A stretch of DNA of 64,000 bases from an uncultured Bacillaceae bacterium (GTDB taxonomy: Bacteria > Bacillota > Bacilli > Bacillales > Bacillaceae_L): NCBI GenBank assembly GCA_947497585.1, contig CANMHG010000001.1:950339-1014338 (forward strand), written 5' to 3'. The notes beneath the pieces are model-generated. The model was not told where the DNA came from. It saw nothing but the letters and a program-made list of their open reading frames with translations, and searched no databases. Position numbers and translations under genes: made by a program. Shown piece by piece: positions 8,127-17,080 of this stretch. Each line of letters begins with the position of its first letter. Within the stretch, counting starts at the first letter, position 1.

Positions 8127-8525
8127 TTAAACTTTAAGATTTAGAGCATCAATAACCTTTGAAACATGTAAGTCCTCTAGAACGTCAGTAATCAAATGCC
8201 ATTTTACTTCCTTTAATTCCTGCTGATCCATAGGCAGCTCGGGATCGTAACCTAATGTGGGTATTGATGCTTTCTCTAACTCTTCAACCAAGAAACACTT
8301 TTCAATACCACGTTCATAATTCCCACTAAATAATTCCTTAACTACTTTCACCTTTAAATTAACTTCTTCCTGCACTTCACGTACAACAGCATCCTCAAAT
8401 GTTTCTCCAGCCTCTAACCCACCACCTGGTAAAGTCCAAAAGTCTTTTGAACCAGTGACTACATGTACCATAAGAATGGAATCATCTTTTAATAATGCTG
8501 CAAACGCTCTAGGTCTATTGTTCAT
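8127..8525 (-). CDS. NUDIX hydrolase
   Basis: 132 residues with a complete Nudix box: GGLEAGETFEDAVVREVQEE, giving G-x5-E-x7-REUxEE with the metal-binding glutamates in place. It hydrolyses a nucleoside diphosphate linked to another moiety; the substrate is not readable. It lies 29 bases upstream of the membrane-protein gene on the same strand. Confidence 0.9.
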   Translation of the reverse strand: MNNRPRAFAALLKDDSILMVHVVTGSKDFWTLPGGGLEAGETFEDAVVREVQEEVNLKVKVVKELFSGNYERGIEKCFLVEELEKASIPTLGYDPELPMDQQELKEVKWHLITDVLEDLHVSKVIDALNLKV

Positions 8526-8626
8526 AGTTCTCCCCTATATATTCGATTAATATTTTTATAGTTTAATAAAATCATTTTATATTTATCCTTCTTAATCAAA
8601 GGTCCTGTTAAGTAACTAAATTTATA

Positions 8627-9358
8627 TTACTTCGTACAAGAAAATGCTAGTACGACTGGGATCCTTAGTCTTCGAGCAAACTCTTCTTCATTACTAAAAT
8701 GTTCACGCTTAGGCATCCCTTCACGTATACCACTGACGGTAAAGCCGGCTTTAGTTAGCGCTGTATAATAACTTTCTATAGTTCTATGGTATTTTACGAC
8801 TGTTTTATTTATCCAAGGTTCTTTTCGTTCTCCTTCGATAAAATAATCATCAACTATCCAGTTCTCCTTCTTTTCACCTGATTGTTTACTTAGAAACGAT
8901 GAAGTAGTAAGGGGATGTTGTACACTGAATACAAATCTTCCTTCGTCTTTTAATGTTTTATGTACACTGTTAAAAAGTAAATGAATATCTGAAACATAGT
9001 GGATTACAAACCTGGAGGTTACTACATCAAATTTGTTCGTTGGGTAACTATATGATTCTAGTGTTTCGTGGAGAATTGTTGCGTTTTGATTAGTTAGATT
9101 AAGTTTTGCGGAAGCTGCCATATGTTCTGAACCTTCTACACCGATGTACAGATTTGCACCCTGGTTTAGTAATTCCTTTCCGAAAGAAGCATCACCACAA
9201 CCTAAATCTAATATATCTTTATTTTGAAAATCTCCTAAAAGTTCATAAATGATAGGACCTTCAATTGCATTGTTTGGACTATCTTTTCTTGATCTCCTCT
9301 TCATATAATTTGAAAGAAAATCCACCTGATCATAAACCTTTGGTCCCCTATATTCCAT
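8627..9358 (-). CDS. Class I SAM-dependent methyltransferase
   Basis: 243 residues. SAM-binding motif I is DILDLGCGDASFGKEL; the acidic motif II region is YIGVEGSEHM; motif IV region is FDVVTSRFVIHYV; then FVFSVQHPL. This fits the Methyltransf_11/25 group acting on small molecules or lipids, and no RNA-binding domain is seen. Start ATG behind GGGGC. The substrate is unknown. Confidence 0.88.
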   Translation of the reverse strand: MEYRGPKVYDQVDFLSNYMKRRSRKDSPNNAIEGPIIYELLGDFQNKDILDLGCGDASFGKELLNQGANLYIGVEGSEHMAASAKLNLTNQNATILHETLESYSYPTNKFDVVTSRFVIHYVSDIHLLFNSVHKTLKDEGRFVFSVQHPLTTSSFLSKQSGEKKENWIVDDYFIEGERKEPWINKTVVKYHRTIESYYTALTKAGFTVSGIREGMPKREHFSNEEEFARRLRIPVVLAFSCTK

Positions 9359-9607
9359 TTCGACATAGCCCCTTTCAAAAAATCATACTTTACATTACAA
9401 ATTCACATTGTAAATTTTACCATAATTGTCTTATAAAACAGAAGAGTGCAATAAAGAAAAGTCCATAGTCCGAACAGCAAGATAGTCGAATTATAAAGTA
9501 AGTAATCGCACACATAGAATCACAATAACTGACAATACTAATGGTAAGACTTTATTGTCTTTCAGTCTTTTCAAATAAATAGCTATCAATTTAAAGGAGA
9601 TGAAAAA

Positions 9608-9832
9608 ATGAAAAACATCGCTAACGTTGTTCATATTGGAGAGTTGATAGCAGTCTCTAAGGTATTCCAGTTAAACCCTTTTCGAATGGTTACCTTAATT
9701 GAAGATGGATTAATGGAAGTATTCCAAGATAAAGAATCCTTCATTGAAAAATATGGAAATAAAGACACATATGACGAGTTAGACGATTGGTGTGAGTTAA
9801 ACAATGGTAAAGTTTTCACTAAACCAAAATAG
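9608..9832 (+). CDS. Uncharacterised 74-aa acidic protein
   Basis: ATG preceded by AAAGGAGATG, an excellent ribosome site. A short soluble protein with an N-terminal beta-rich part (VVHIGELIAVSKVFQL) and an acidic C-terminal part (YDELDDWCELNNGK). No family is recognised. It abuts the stop of the minus-strand membrane-protein gene at 9833, so the two are tail to tail with no gap. Confidence 0.6.
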   Translation: MKNIANVVHIGELIAVSKVFQLNPFRMVTLIEDGLMEVFQDKESFIEKYGNKDTYDELDDWCELNNGKVFTKPK

Positions 9833-10165
9833 TTACTGAACCAAAAAAATAATTAAAGAAACAACAGCTCCGCCAATAGTTACAATTACAGAACCGATTA
9901 GTAATGGATTCATATCAATGCTATAATTTTCTGTCTTCATATTATCATAACCAAGAGTTCTCCCTAGTGCGATAAATGCACTATGATTTGTTTTCTTTTC
10001 ATATATGTCTCCTTTACTCGAAAAGAAAAAAACAACCGCACACGTTAATGCACCAAACATGAATACAGCATCATAATATGCTAAGTTAAATATAGGAGAT
10101 AAGAAATAAAATATAACTAGTTGAATGACTACAATAACAGTTGTACTTAATAAATATCGCAACAT
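9833..10165 (-). CDS. Membrane protein, 110 aa
   Basis: Three transmembrane helices: about residues 5-25, 33-49 and 90-109, the last ending at the C-terminus. The loop between helices 2 and 3 is polar and contains KTNHSAFIALGRTLGYDN. This layout is common in uncharacterised Bacillus inner-membrane proteins. Start ATG behind GGGAGTG. No function can be assigned. Confidence 0.6.
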   Translation of the reverse strand: MLRYLLSTTVIVVIQLVIFYFLSPIFNLAYYDAVFMFGALTCAVVFFFSSKGDIYEKKTNHSAFIALGRTLGYDNMKTENYSIDMNPLLIGSVIVTIGGAVVSLIIFLVQ

Positions 10166-10379
10166 CGCTTCACTCCCTTTTTATGTAAAATAAAGTTATG
10201 TAAAAGACACACTATTTTGAATTAATACGAACAATTCAGTAAAAGGTTTCAAAATATTGGAATTAACCTTCCATTTTAAGCCCTTCTCTTTATAAGTTCA
10301 TATTCTCATCCACATAATCTAAAATGGTACTACTCCTTCGCGGAACAGTACCACAGCTAGTTGTATAGTAAGCAGTCAT

Positions 10380-11081
10380 CTAATCTTTAATTTCCATTAA
10401 ACTCGTCCATAGAAAGTCTTCTCCAAATACTTTATTTGATTGGGTCATTTTATTCATTCTTCTAAAATCTTTTATAGTAAAATCCTCTTCGAATATCTCT
10501 TTTAAACGTTCTTCCGTATAACCTATGCCGCCTTTTAGACTTCTTTCCTTATAAATATCCCAATCTGATGTAGCTAGAGCCCCTTCTGTATTAAAGCAAA
10601 CTATTCCAAAATGCCCCCCTTTAGTAAGTGCGTTCTTTAAAATCTCAAGATAAGTTAAGCGACGATGAGGAGCTATGTGATGGAACATCCCACAATCGTA
10701 TACAAAATCGAACGAATGAGGCTCAAATTCGAAATCAAAAAGAGAAACGCATTGAAAATCTATCTGTATTGCATCTTTACTCGCACTTTCTTTTGCCCAC
10801 TCAATAGCCTTTTCTGATATATCCAATGCAGTTACATTACATCCTTTCTGTGCCATGTAAATTGCATTTCTTCCTGGACCAGAACCTATTTCCAATACCT
10901 TTTTAGGAGCAAATCCTTTACTGAAATATTCAACTAAATTCTCATCAGGTCCCATAACCTTAAAGAATGGAATATCCTTTGACCTGTCATCATAAAAGCT
11001 ATCCCAGAATTCTCTTGGGTCCCTTAAAAAATCATCCAACATCAATAATAGGTTTTCATAATTTAATATTTTCTTCTCCAT
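10380..11081 (-). CDS. Class I SAM-dependent methyltransferase
   Basis: 233 residues. Motif I is KVLEIGSGPGRNAIYMA, motif II NVTALDISEKAIEWA, motif IV FDFVYDCGMFHHIAPHRR. This belongs to the broad Methyltransf_25 group (thiopurine- or tellurite-type small-molecule methyltransferases are similar). The N-terminal LRDPREFWDSFYDDR is typical of the group. The substrate is unknown. Start ATG behind GGGAGGGG. Confidence 0.88.
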   Translation of the reverse strand: MEKKILNYENLLLMLDDFLRDPREFWDSFYDDRSKDIPFFKVMGPDENLVEYFSKGFAPKKVLEIGSGPGRNAIYMAQKGCNVTALDISEKAIEWAKESASKDAIQIDFQCVSLFDFEFEPHSFDFVYDCGMFHHIAPHRRLTYLEILKNALTKGGHFGIVCFNTEGALATSDWDIYKERSLKGGIGYTEERLKEIFEEDFTIKDFRRMNKMTQSNKVFGEDFLWTSLMEIKD

Positions 11082-11396
11082 GGTAAACCCCTCCCAAATA
11101 ACCCTACTACTATTTTACTAAAACCTTGCAGAAAACTTGTTACAGTAACGTTAAAATACGTTTATATTGAAAAATTACAAAAGGGTTTACCTGTAGTTTA
11201 AATAGGTTTAAAAGATGATACATTAGCTAAAAGTAATCCTAAAAGTATCCAGTAATACTAAAGCATTATTTTCCACTGAAGACGTTTAAAACTAAAAATA
11301 ACCAAGTTGGATCTTATATGTAATTTATAAAATCCTGGGCACTCGTAATAATTGTAATAAAATTTTAATATTAAAATAGTAGTTCTAAAACAAAAA
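11082..11396. other. Gene-free AT-rich stretch
   Basis: About 315 bases upstream of the methyltransferase. I see no ORF with a ribosome site, no strong hairpin and no repeat; it presumably holds the methyltransferase promoter. Confidence 0.5.
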
Positions 11397-11424
11397 AAAT
11401 GCCGAACTCACAAAGAGCAGCACC
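11391..11424 (-). terminator. Weak terminator after the YhfM-like lipoprotein gene
   Basis: An imperfect hairpin (GAGCAGCA against TGCCGAACTC) followed on the minus strand by eight T. Confidence 0.4.
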
Positions 11425-11461
11425 TTTTAATAATAGAATTATGTTCACCCGACATAACTAA

Positions 11462-11932
11462 CTATCTATTCGAGTTTACATCAACAAGTATTATCGATGT
11501 GTTTACATCCGATAACTTTCCTCCTGTTACTATTCCAAACAAAACAGCAGAATCTTTTTCATTTAACTGTACATATTTACTTTGAGCATTTATAACGAGC
11601 TCCACCTTATCATTATTAGGACTGATCCAAAGTTCATATAACACGGCTTTTGCTTCTATACTTGAATTCTTATATTGAAATGCAAACCGGTAATCAGCAG
11701 GTCGTTCCATACTCACTTTTGCATTTTCCCAATCTACATCTTCTACTATTTTCTTAACCTTTTGAACTATAACTTTGTCGTTTACCTCTTTAAAATCTTC
11801 ATATTTATTTTCCTCACCAACACGCTTTTGCACTACTATTCTCTGTTCTTCGTTAGTTATTCCATTCACACAACCAGTAACTATAAATAAGAACATTGTA
11901 ACCAGAACTAAAATAAGCTTAAGAAATTTCAT
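11462..11932 (-). CDS. YhfM-like lipoprotein
   Basis: 156 residues. The signal peptide MKFLKLILVLVTMFLFIVTGC ends in a lipobox (IVTGC), so it is predicted to be lipid-anchored on the outer face of the membrane. The mature part (KVKKIVEDVDWENAKVSM, then FQYKN and ELWISPNNDKVEL) resembles the YhfM-like domain of Bacillus lipoproteins; that match is by memory of pattern only. The start at 11932 sits behind GGGAGGGGTG; the frame is open for 18 more codons upstream without a better site. It is the last of three neighbouring lipoprotein genes on the minus strand. Confidence 0.7.
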   Translation of the reverse strand: MKFLKLILVLVTMFLFIVTGCVNGITNEEQRIVVQKRVGEENKYEDFKEVNDKVIVQKVKKIVEDVDWENAKVSMERPADYRFAFQYKNSSIEAKAVLYELWISPNNDKVELVINAQSKYVQLNEKDSAVLFGIVTGGKLSDVNTSIILVDVNSNR

Positions 11933-12027
11933 ATTTATCACCCCTCCCCAATTAGACGAGTATGCACTTAAAAAGTTCCAAAACAATACTCTTTCAGGTT
12001 CTGAGATTACGCTTGTTTACTGTATAG

Positions 12028-12663
12028 TTAAACACAAAGCTCATTATCTTCGCTTACACCTCTTGAGCAACGAGATCTTTCTTCAACATCTTCAATGTAC
12101 CAAAATCCATTTTCTTTTTTCATGGTTATCTTTATATCACTTCCAGCAATGGCATCATCAAAAACACCATAACTCAATATATAACCCTTTGCACTGTTTT
12201 CATCAGACATTTCAATTCTAGTATTGATCTCCCAAACTTCCTGCCCCAACCAATAACTGGTTTCAGCCTCAGTCATCCACGCCAGCATTAACAACCCTGG
12301 AGTTTCCCAAGACTGATTAGGGGCTGATAATGATGGATCAAATTCGCCATTCCATTTTCTCCAATTTGTACTACCACGTTTCCAACCATTTTCTTCAGCA
12401 AAAGAAAAATCTATTACATATTCCCATAGTTGAGTTTCAGGATTACTCCATAATCTAGGAGCTTCATTTTTAGGAATAGTGATATACTCCTTTTCTTCAG
12501 TTTCTTCTAGTTGCTTATAAAGTACCTTTAGCTCGTTCTCCTTCTCCTCTAACCGTTTAGACATTTCATCTAAATCCTGTGATAATTCTTCAACTTTTTC
12601 GATGTTAGAACATCCACTTAGAAACAATGCTACCAAAACTAAAATGAACAATTGTTTTAACAT
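12028..12663 (-). CDS. Lipoprotein with N-terminal coiled coil
   Basis: 211 residues. Signal peptide and lipobox LFLSGC, then a heptad-like coiled coil (about residues 24-58, EELSQDLDEMSKRLEEKENEL) and a globular domain with many Trp (LWEYVIDFSFAEENGWKRG, ETPGLLMLAWMTEAETSYWLG). The C-terminus has two Cys that could form a disulfide (CSRG, LCV). No named family. It shares the plan 'lipobox, coiled coil, globular domain' with the frameshifted gene upstream and the lipoprotein at 16.3 kb, so these may be paralogues. Confidence 0.7.
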   Translation of the reverse strand: MLKQLFILVLVALFLSGCSNIEKVEELSQDLDEMSKRLEEKENELKVLYKQLEETEEKEYITIPKNEAPRLWSNPETQLWEYVIDFSFAEENGWKRGSTNWRKWNGEFDPSLSAPNQSWETPGLLMLAWMTEAETSYWLGQEVWEINTRIEMSDENSAKGYILSYGVFDDAIAGSDIKITMKKENGFWYIEDVEERSRCSRGVSEDNELCV

Positions 12664-12732
12664 AATACAACCTCCAAGAGAGTAATTTTAGTTGTATCAA
12701 ATAATTCACAACGAAAATACCACGCCTAAACT

Positions 12733-13258
12733 TTATTCCGAAGATACGAACTTAAATTCCCTTTTTTTTCCAAAGTGAAAATGTATTTCATACTTTCGGT
12801 CACTGTCATATAGGAAATAACCAACTTCTGTAAATTCGGGCTGAGAGTTAAAATATGAAAAATACATGGGTAAACCAGCTAGTGCTATGGGAAAATTAGG
12901 TGCTGTTGGATATTCGTGAAGTTTATTGAAAACAAGACTTTCATCACTAACATCAAATTCTACATTAAACACTTCTGCTAATTTATCAAATTCTTTTCCT
13001 GTAATAAGGCTCATAATTCTTCTTGCTTTGTGGTCATAAATTTTTAAAAAACTAACCTCTTCTAGTTTTTCCTTTTCTAGTTTCAATTTATCTTTCGTTA
13101 GCCGCAGCTCTTCTTTTAATCTATTAATCTCAAGATTTCGATCCTCAAACTTATTTTCGTATTCCAAAGCTAAAACTTCCATGTCTAATTCATTATTTGA
13201 ACATCCTGACAAAAAAAATTAATACTAAAGCAACAGTCAATATAAAATAACGTTTCAT
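12733..13258 (-). pseudogene. Lipoprotein gene interrupted by a frameshift at an A8 tract
   Basis: The ATG at 13258 (behind AAGGGG) reads a normal signal peptide (MKRYFILTVALVLIF) and then runs into eight A (13211-13218; T8 on the coding strand), after which the frame ends within a few codons. Skipping one base at the tract gives LSGCSNN, a proper lipobox, and continues for 159 residues: a coiled coil (LEYENKFEDRNLEINRLKEE) then a globular domain. The gene is therefore one base too long at a homopolymer. It could be a sequencing error, a phase-variable or slippage-decoded gene, or a young pseudogene. The downstream part is intact. Confidence 0.75.
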
Positions 13259-13460
13259 ATTTCATCCCCTTTTAGAAATTTATTTGTATTTATTATCCTA
13301 TGACTTTATGAATGAGTATTATATCCGGCTTAAATCCTTCTATTCTTTAGTACATTATCGTCTAGTATAATGTTAACATGACATTCCAAAAATTTTCCAT
13401 TTTTTTCATTAAAATAATTTCTTTAACTCAATATCGGTTACGTAATAACTTTAGGAATTT

Positions 13461-13498
13461 AAAAAACCGCTTGGGATCTAAATTGATTCCAAGCGGTT
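13461..13498 (-). terminator. Terminator of the dehydrogenase/phosphatase operon
   Basis: A long stem AACCGCTTGGGATC against GATTCCAAGCGGTT with a 6-base loop, followed on the minus strand by six T. Bases 13259-13460 to its left hold no visible gene, only the lipoprotein promoter region. Confidence 0.9.
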
Positions 13499-13568
13499 CA
13501 CTGAAAATATTTTTAATTCAAAGAATCTAAGAAAATTTTAGTTTTATTAATTGAATACATCCCGATTG

Positions 13569-14624
13569 TCAATTTAAAATTTCTTGCAGGATCGAATCAT
13601 CGTTCACTACTTTTAATGCTTTTTGCCGATACCTTTCTTCGTGTATGAAAGTATAACGATCTGGTTTAATAGAAGGACTCATTATAATGGCTTCACATAA
13701 CTCTTCTTTTTTTAATCCTAACGTTTTAACATAATCAAAGAAGCCTGTTCGTGTAAAAACTTTCTCCATGCGCGTGGATCTATGTTCTTGGACATGTGAC
13801 ATGATGTATGTAGCTATACCGACCTGAATACCATGCATTTGTGGCTTCGATGAAATGATATCAAGACTGTGAGATATAAGATGTTCTGAACCACTTATTG
13901 GGGAGCTGTTCCCACTAATTACGGTCGATATGCCTCCCATCGTTAAAGAACTTACTAACTCCTTTAAGAGAACCTCATTTTTAATGTCCTCCATTGGTGT
14001 TCGAATGAAGCTATTTACCGCTTTTTTGCTGAGCATGTAAGCGAAGGCGTTAACCGTGCTGACCCCATGTTCTTGCTCAAAATCCCAATCATATAAAGCG
14101 GTTATATTTGACATTAAGTCTCCTATTCCTGCTAGGAGGAAGCGTTCTGGAGCATGACGGATAATATCAAGATCAACAATGATCCCATAAGGAACTTTTG
14201 CTGGAACAGTTGTTTTCTTTCCCTCAACCTGTAACGAGCAGTTACTACTTGCAAAGCCATCATTAGAAGGGGCTGTTGGAATACTTATAAAAGGGCTTCT
14301 CCTTGAAAACGCAATGTACTTCCCATAATCAACAACCCTTCCTCCACCAATTGAAATCACAACGTCATAACGGTCCCAGGAAAACCCCAGTGAAACAAGG
14401 TCATGAATATCGAGCGAATCTGACATCTTAACGCACTTCAACTTTAATTTAGATAAATTGTGTTCAATCTGCTGTTTTAAGGTCACATAGGAATAGTCAT
14501 CTAATAGAATAACAGCAGATGTAAAGGGCTGATTTATTAAAATCTGATCAAGTCTTTTAATAATTCCAGACCCAATTTCAAGTATGGCTGGGATGGGGAT
14601 GTTTGTGACTTGGTTCCCAACCAT
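13569..14624 (-). CDS. Glycerol-1-phosphate dehydrogenase-like iron/zinc alcohol dehydrogenase
   Basis: 351 residues, close to the length of AraM/EgsA-type sn-glycerol-1-phosphate dehydrogenases. It has the NAD(P)-binding GGGRVVDYGK (about residue 93), the family motif PTAPSNDGFASSNCSL (about 116), and metal ligands in AGIGDLMSN (Asp), GSEHLISH (His) and QMHGIQVG (His). Known family members reduce dihydroxyacetone phosphate to glycerol-1-phosphate, used in B. subtilis for heptaprenylglyceryl lipids; related enzymes act on other sugar phosphates. The gene overlaps the upstream HAD phosphatase by one base (TAATG), so the two are translationally coupled and probably act in sequence. The exact substrate is inferred, not shown. 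Confidence 0.82.
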   Translation of the reverse strand: MVGNQVTNIPIPAILEIGSGIIKRLDQILINQPFTSAVILLDDYSYVTLKQQIEHNLSKLKLKCVKMSDSLDIHDLVSLGFSWDRYDVVISIGGGRVVDYGKYIAFSRRSPFISIPTAPSNDGFASSNCSLQVEGKKTTVPAKVPYGIIVDLDIIRHAPERFLLAGIGDLMSNITALYDWDFEQEHGVSTVNAFAYMLSKKAVNSFIRTPMEDIKNEVLLKELVSSLTMGGISTVISGNSSPISGSEHLISHSLDIISSKPQMHGIQVGIATYIMSHVQEHRSTRMEKVFTRTGFFDYVKTLGLKKEELCEAIIMSPSIKPDRYTFIHEERYRQKALKVVNDDSILQEILN

Positions 14625-15274
14625 TAGGAGAGCACCCCTCTAGCTTTCAGGTCTTGTTCAATTTCTTCAAATGTTTGAACTGGTACAAAGTCAATCCCTC
14701 TTTCACGTAATATGTCTTGTAGGGCATCCTTTGCATAGGTTATATCTGCGTATTGCGCAGGGTGTGAGTCTGGTTCACTATCCCCAGCAAAATAAAGAGT
14801 ATCATATTGTTCCTTTAACTCTAGAATGACTTTGGACTTGTCAATTCCGTATCTTTCCGAGTAGTGGGGGTGCTCTTTGTCAATCTTCATATGAATATTT
14901 CTTTCATGATAGTATCCTTCATTTGAGAATACCTTAACATTTTTGATACCGTATTTTTGCAAAATCTGATAAATATAATAGTCCGTACCTGCACTCAAAA
15001 TGTAAAAATCTCCGCCCTGATTTTGTACATATTTTATAAAAGTAGGTACATACTCATCAATTGGAATAGTAAGAATGTCGCGTAAGATTTGCTCCTCTTC
15101 CTGATCAATAGAGGTAAAAACATCACTCAAAAACTCAATATCTAAAAGTTCATCGTTTTTCCATAGTTTATATCGTTCTTCTCCTTCAGGATAATAACGA
15201 TTCATCACCATCTTATAAAAATCTTCCTTTGAAATCGTACCATCAAAATCTGAGACAAAAGCCCACTTTTTCAT
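14624..15274 (-). CDS. HAD-IB phosphatase, MtnX/SerB-like
   Basis: 216 residues. HAD motif I FVSDFDGTISKEDF (nucleophile and acid/base Asp), motif II FYILSAGTDYYI, a motif III Lys region (DKEHPHYSERYGIDKSK) and motif IV YFAGDSEPDSHPAQYAD. It resembles MtnX, the phosphatase of methionine salvage, but sits outside any mtn cluster. It is coupled to a G1P-dehydrogenase-like gene. A joint route from a ketose phosphate to a polyol is a reasonable inference. Start ATG at 15274 behind GGAGG eight bases away; the frame opens five codons earlier inside the ribosome site. Confidence 0.82.
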   Translation of the reverse strand: MKKWAFVSDFDGTISKEDFYKMVMNRYYPEGEERYKLWKNDELLDIEFLSDVFTSIDQEEEQILRDILTIPIDEYVPTFIKYVQNQGGDFYILSAGTDYYIYQILQKYGIKNVKVFSNEGYYHERNIHMKIDKEHPHYSERYGIDKSKVILELKEQYDTLYFAGDSEPDSHPAQYADITYAKDALQDILRERGIDFVPVQTFEEIEQDLKARGVLS

Positions 15275-15486
15275 TAATGAAACCTCCAAGTTAATTCATC
15301 TATCTTAATTTAATATTATCTTTAACTTATCTTTATCTCATTAACCTCAGATTTTATTTGAAGAAGATGCAATTACAGACCAAAAACAATTTTACTTCAG
15401 CTAGTACAACAACTAAACCAGGTTTTAAAACATAAACTAGTAAACTATAGTATAATTAAGAAAAAAGTAGAGGGGAGGTAACTCCA

Positions 15487-15657
15487 ATGGAACTACTTCT
15501 TGCGATCGCGCCATTAATTACAATCTTTTTTTACCTTGCCCCTGTTATATTTATTATCTGGTTTTTAATTAAACTCCTAAAAGTACAACAGGAAAGAAAT
15601 AGTATACTCAAAGATATTTCCAGCAAGTTAGACAAGAAAGAGGACAAAAGTTATTGA
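15487..15657 (+). CDS. Small membrane protein, 56 aa
   Basis: ATG behind GGGGAGGTAAC. One long N-terminal hydrophobic helix (about residues 2-31, with FFYLAPVIFIIWFLI) and a basic, helical tail ending DKKEDKSY. This type of single-pass, charged-tail protein is frequent in Bacillaceae. It is the only plus-strand gene between 10 and 21 kb. The function is unknown. Confidence 0.65.
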   Translation: MELLLAIAPLITIFFYLAPVIFIIWFLIKLLKVQQERNSILKDISSKLDKKEDKSY

Positions 15658-15723
15658 CGAGAAAACTCGTCTCTTTTGTTCTCTTAGGCGACATTATAAA
15701 CGTAGCAAGTGAGCTTTTCGTAA

Positions 15724-16101
15724 CTATTTTTCCATAACAGCAAAATAGTTCTCTTCATTATCAGCAAAGTTAAATACCTTACCTGATGGCATTTCAATGA
15801 TATCGCCAACTTTAATGTTTTTATTCAATAATTGCTTATGTAACATTTCAAGATTTTCCGTAAAAAACATCAAAGAAGGTGTACCTAAGTTTAATCCTGG
15901 GGACATCTTTGCAACCCATTCTTTGTTATGTAAAATGATGCTTGTTTCGCTCTCGACTGTCGGAGCTATTTCAATCCATCTCATACCTTGACCATTATTT
16001 TCTTCAGACTTCACACAAAACCCTACTTTTTCCGTCCAAAACTCTACTGCCTCATCTTGGTTATTCACATACAACATAATTTGTCCGACTTTATTGATCA
16101 T
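15724..16101 (-). CDS. VOC family protein (glyoxalase/bleomycin-resistance fold)
   Basis: 125 residues with the beta-alpha-beta-beta-beta repeat pattern of VOC proteins: GQIMLYVNNQDEAVEFWTEKVGF at the N-terminus, RWIEIAP in the middle, and a second half ending GKVFNFADNEENYFAVME. Members are metal-dependent dioxygenases, isomerases or drug-binding proteins. This sequence has Glu in plausible metal positions, but no specific activity can be named. Start ATG behind GGAGAG. Confidence 0.85.
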   Translation of the reverse strand: MINKVGQIMLYVNNQDEAVEFWTEKVGFCVKSEENNGQGMRWIEIAPTVESETSIILHNKEWVAKMSPGLNLGTPSLMFFTENLEMLHKQLLNKNIKVGDIIEMPSGKVFNFADNEENYFAVMEK

Positions 16102-16275
16102 TGTTTATTCTCTCCTTCACATATACTTCACCATAGAAATTCGCCATTAAGCAGCATTTTCCTTTTTGGGCAATAACCTTCTCTAAAATTCTCATACTTA
16201 TAATTGAAAGCTATAATCAAAACATTAAAAAATTCATACTTTCAGAGTAATAGTGATAGAAAATTAATAACTTAT

Positions 16276-16306
16276 AAAAGCGCCTTACTATAATGAGGCG
16301 CTTTTA
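16276..16306 (-). terminator. Terminator containing the stop codon of the lipoprotein gene
   Basis: Stem AAAAGCGCCT/AGGCGCTTTT. The last codons and the TAG of the lipoprotein gene lie inside the hairpin, so stop codon and terminator overlap. Confidence 0.8.
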
Positions 16307-16923
16307 TTTTTCTCTTTAAAATACTCCATCAAATGTAAGATATCCATCTTCCAAATATCATTTTGTTTTTTCAGCATATAAACGATTGATGCATGAAAAA
16401 TACCCAAACTAACATTCATTTCTACTATAACTTCATTTTCTGTTTTATTATCTTCTTTCACTTTAATTGAATTATAGTACCTAAAATCAATCGTGGACTC
16501 TTGCTCACTTTTACTTAGTCCTTCTTTATAATACTTCTGTCTAAAAGTAGAAAAGTCAGGTAATGTACCATCGTCATAAGTTAGATAATAAATTGCTTCC
16601 ACATCATCAATTACTACTGAATGGTAATAAATCAATAGTATTTTCTCAGGAGAAAAGCCTACTAGGTGTTGTGGATTATTATCTTGAGTAAACTTTCCGT
16701 ATAACTCTAATTCCTCTTTTGTAAAATTCTTCAAATAAGAAAACTCTTTATTTTGATCATTGATCGTTTTTTCTTGTTCCTTCACAATTTCTTTAAGCGA
16801 GAGAATCTGATTCTCTAATTCTATCAATTGTTTCTCTTGTTCTTCGATTAAAATATCATTATTATCACAACTAGATAAAAATAAGATAAATACCGAAAGA
16901 ATAACACTCATTATTTGCTTCAT
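16288..16923 (-). CDS. Lipoprotein with coiled coil
   Basis: 211 residues. Signal peptide with lipobox FLSSC, then a coiled coil (about residues 26-62, EEQEKQLIELENQILSLKE), then a globular domain (HLVGFSPEKILLIYYHSVV, YYLTYDDGTLPDFSTFRQK) that could belong to the NTF2-like or DUF4878-like class of small secreted domains. The domain guess is weak. The layout parallels the lipoproteins at 12.0-13.3 kb. Confidence 0.7.
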   Translation of the reverse strand: MKQIMSVILSVFILFLSSCDNNDILIEEQEKQLIELENQILSLKEIVKEQEKTINDQNKEFSYLKNFTKEELELYGKFTQDNNPQHLVGFSPEKILLIYYHSVVIDDVEAIYYLTYDDGTLPDFSTFRQKYYKEGLSKSEQESTIDFRYYNSIKVKEDNKTENEVIVEMNVSLGIFHASIVYMLKKQNDIWKMDILHLMEYFKEKNKSASL

Positions 16924-17080
16924 TTTAACATCTCTTCCTCTACCTTTTTTCCTAATTATACCATATAATTGAAACTTATTTAGTTTGGCTACTCCTCAAA
17001 ACTTTTGGAAATAAAATAGACCAAATCAACTATTAAATTGACTTAGTCTATTAATCAAATTCACAAGTATTAGTTTTCTG

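Noticed and set aside
11675..12221. Plus-strand frames opposite the lipoprotein genes
   Set aside because: Lysine/phenylalanine-rich antisense frames without ribosome sites, mirror images of AT-rich coding DNA.
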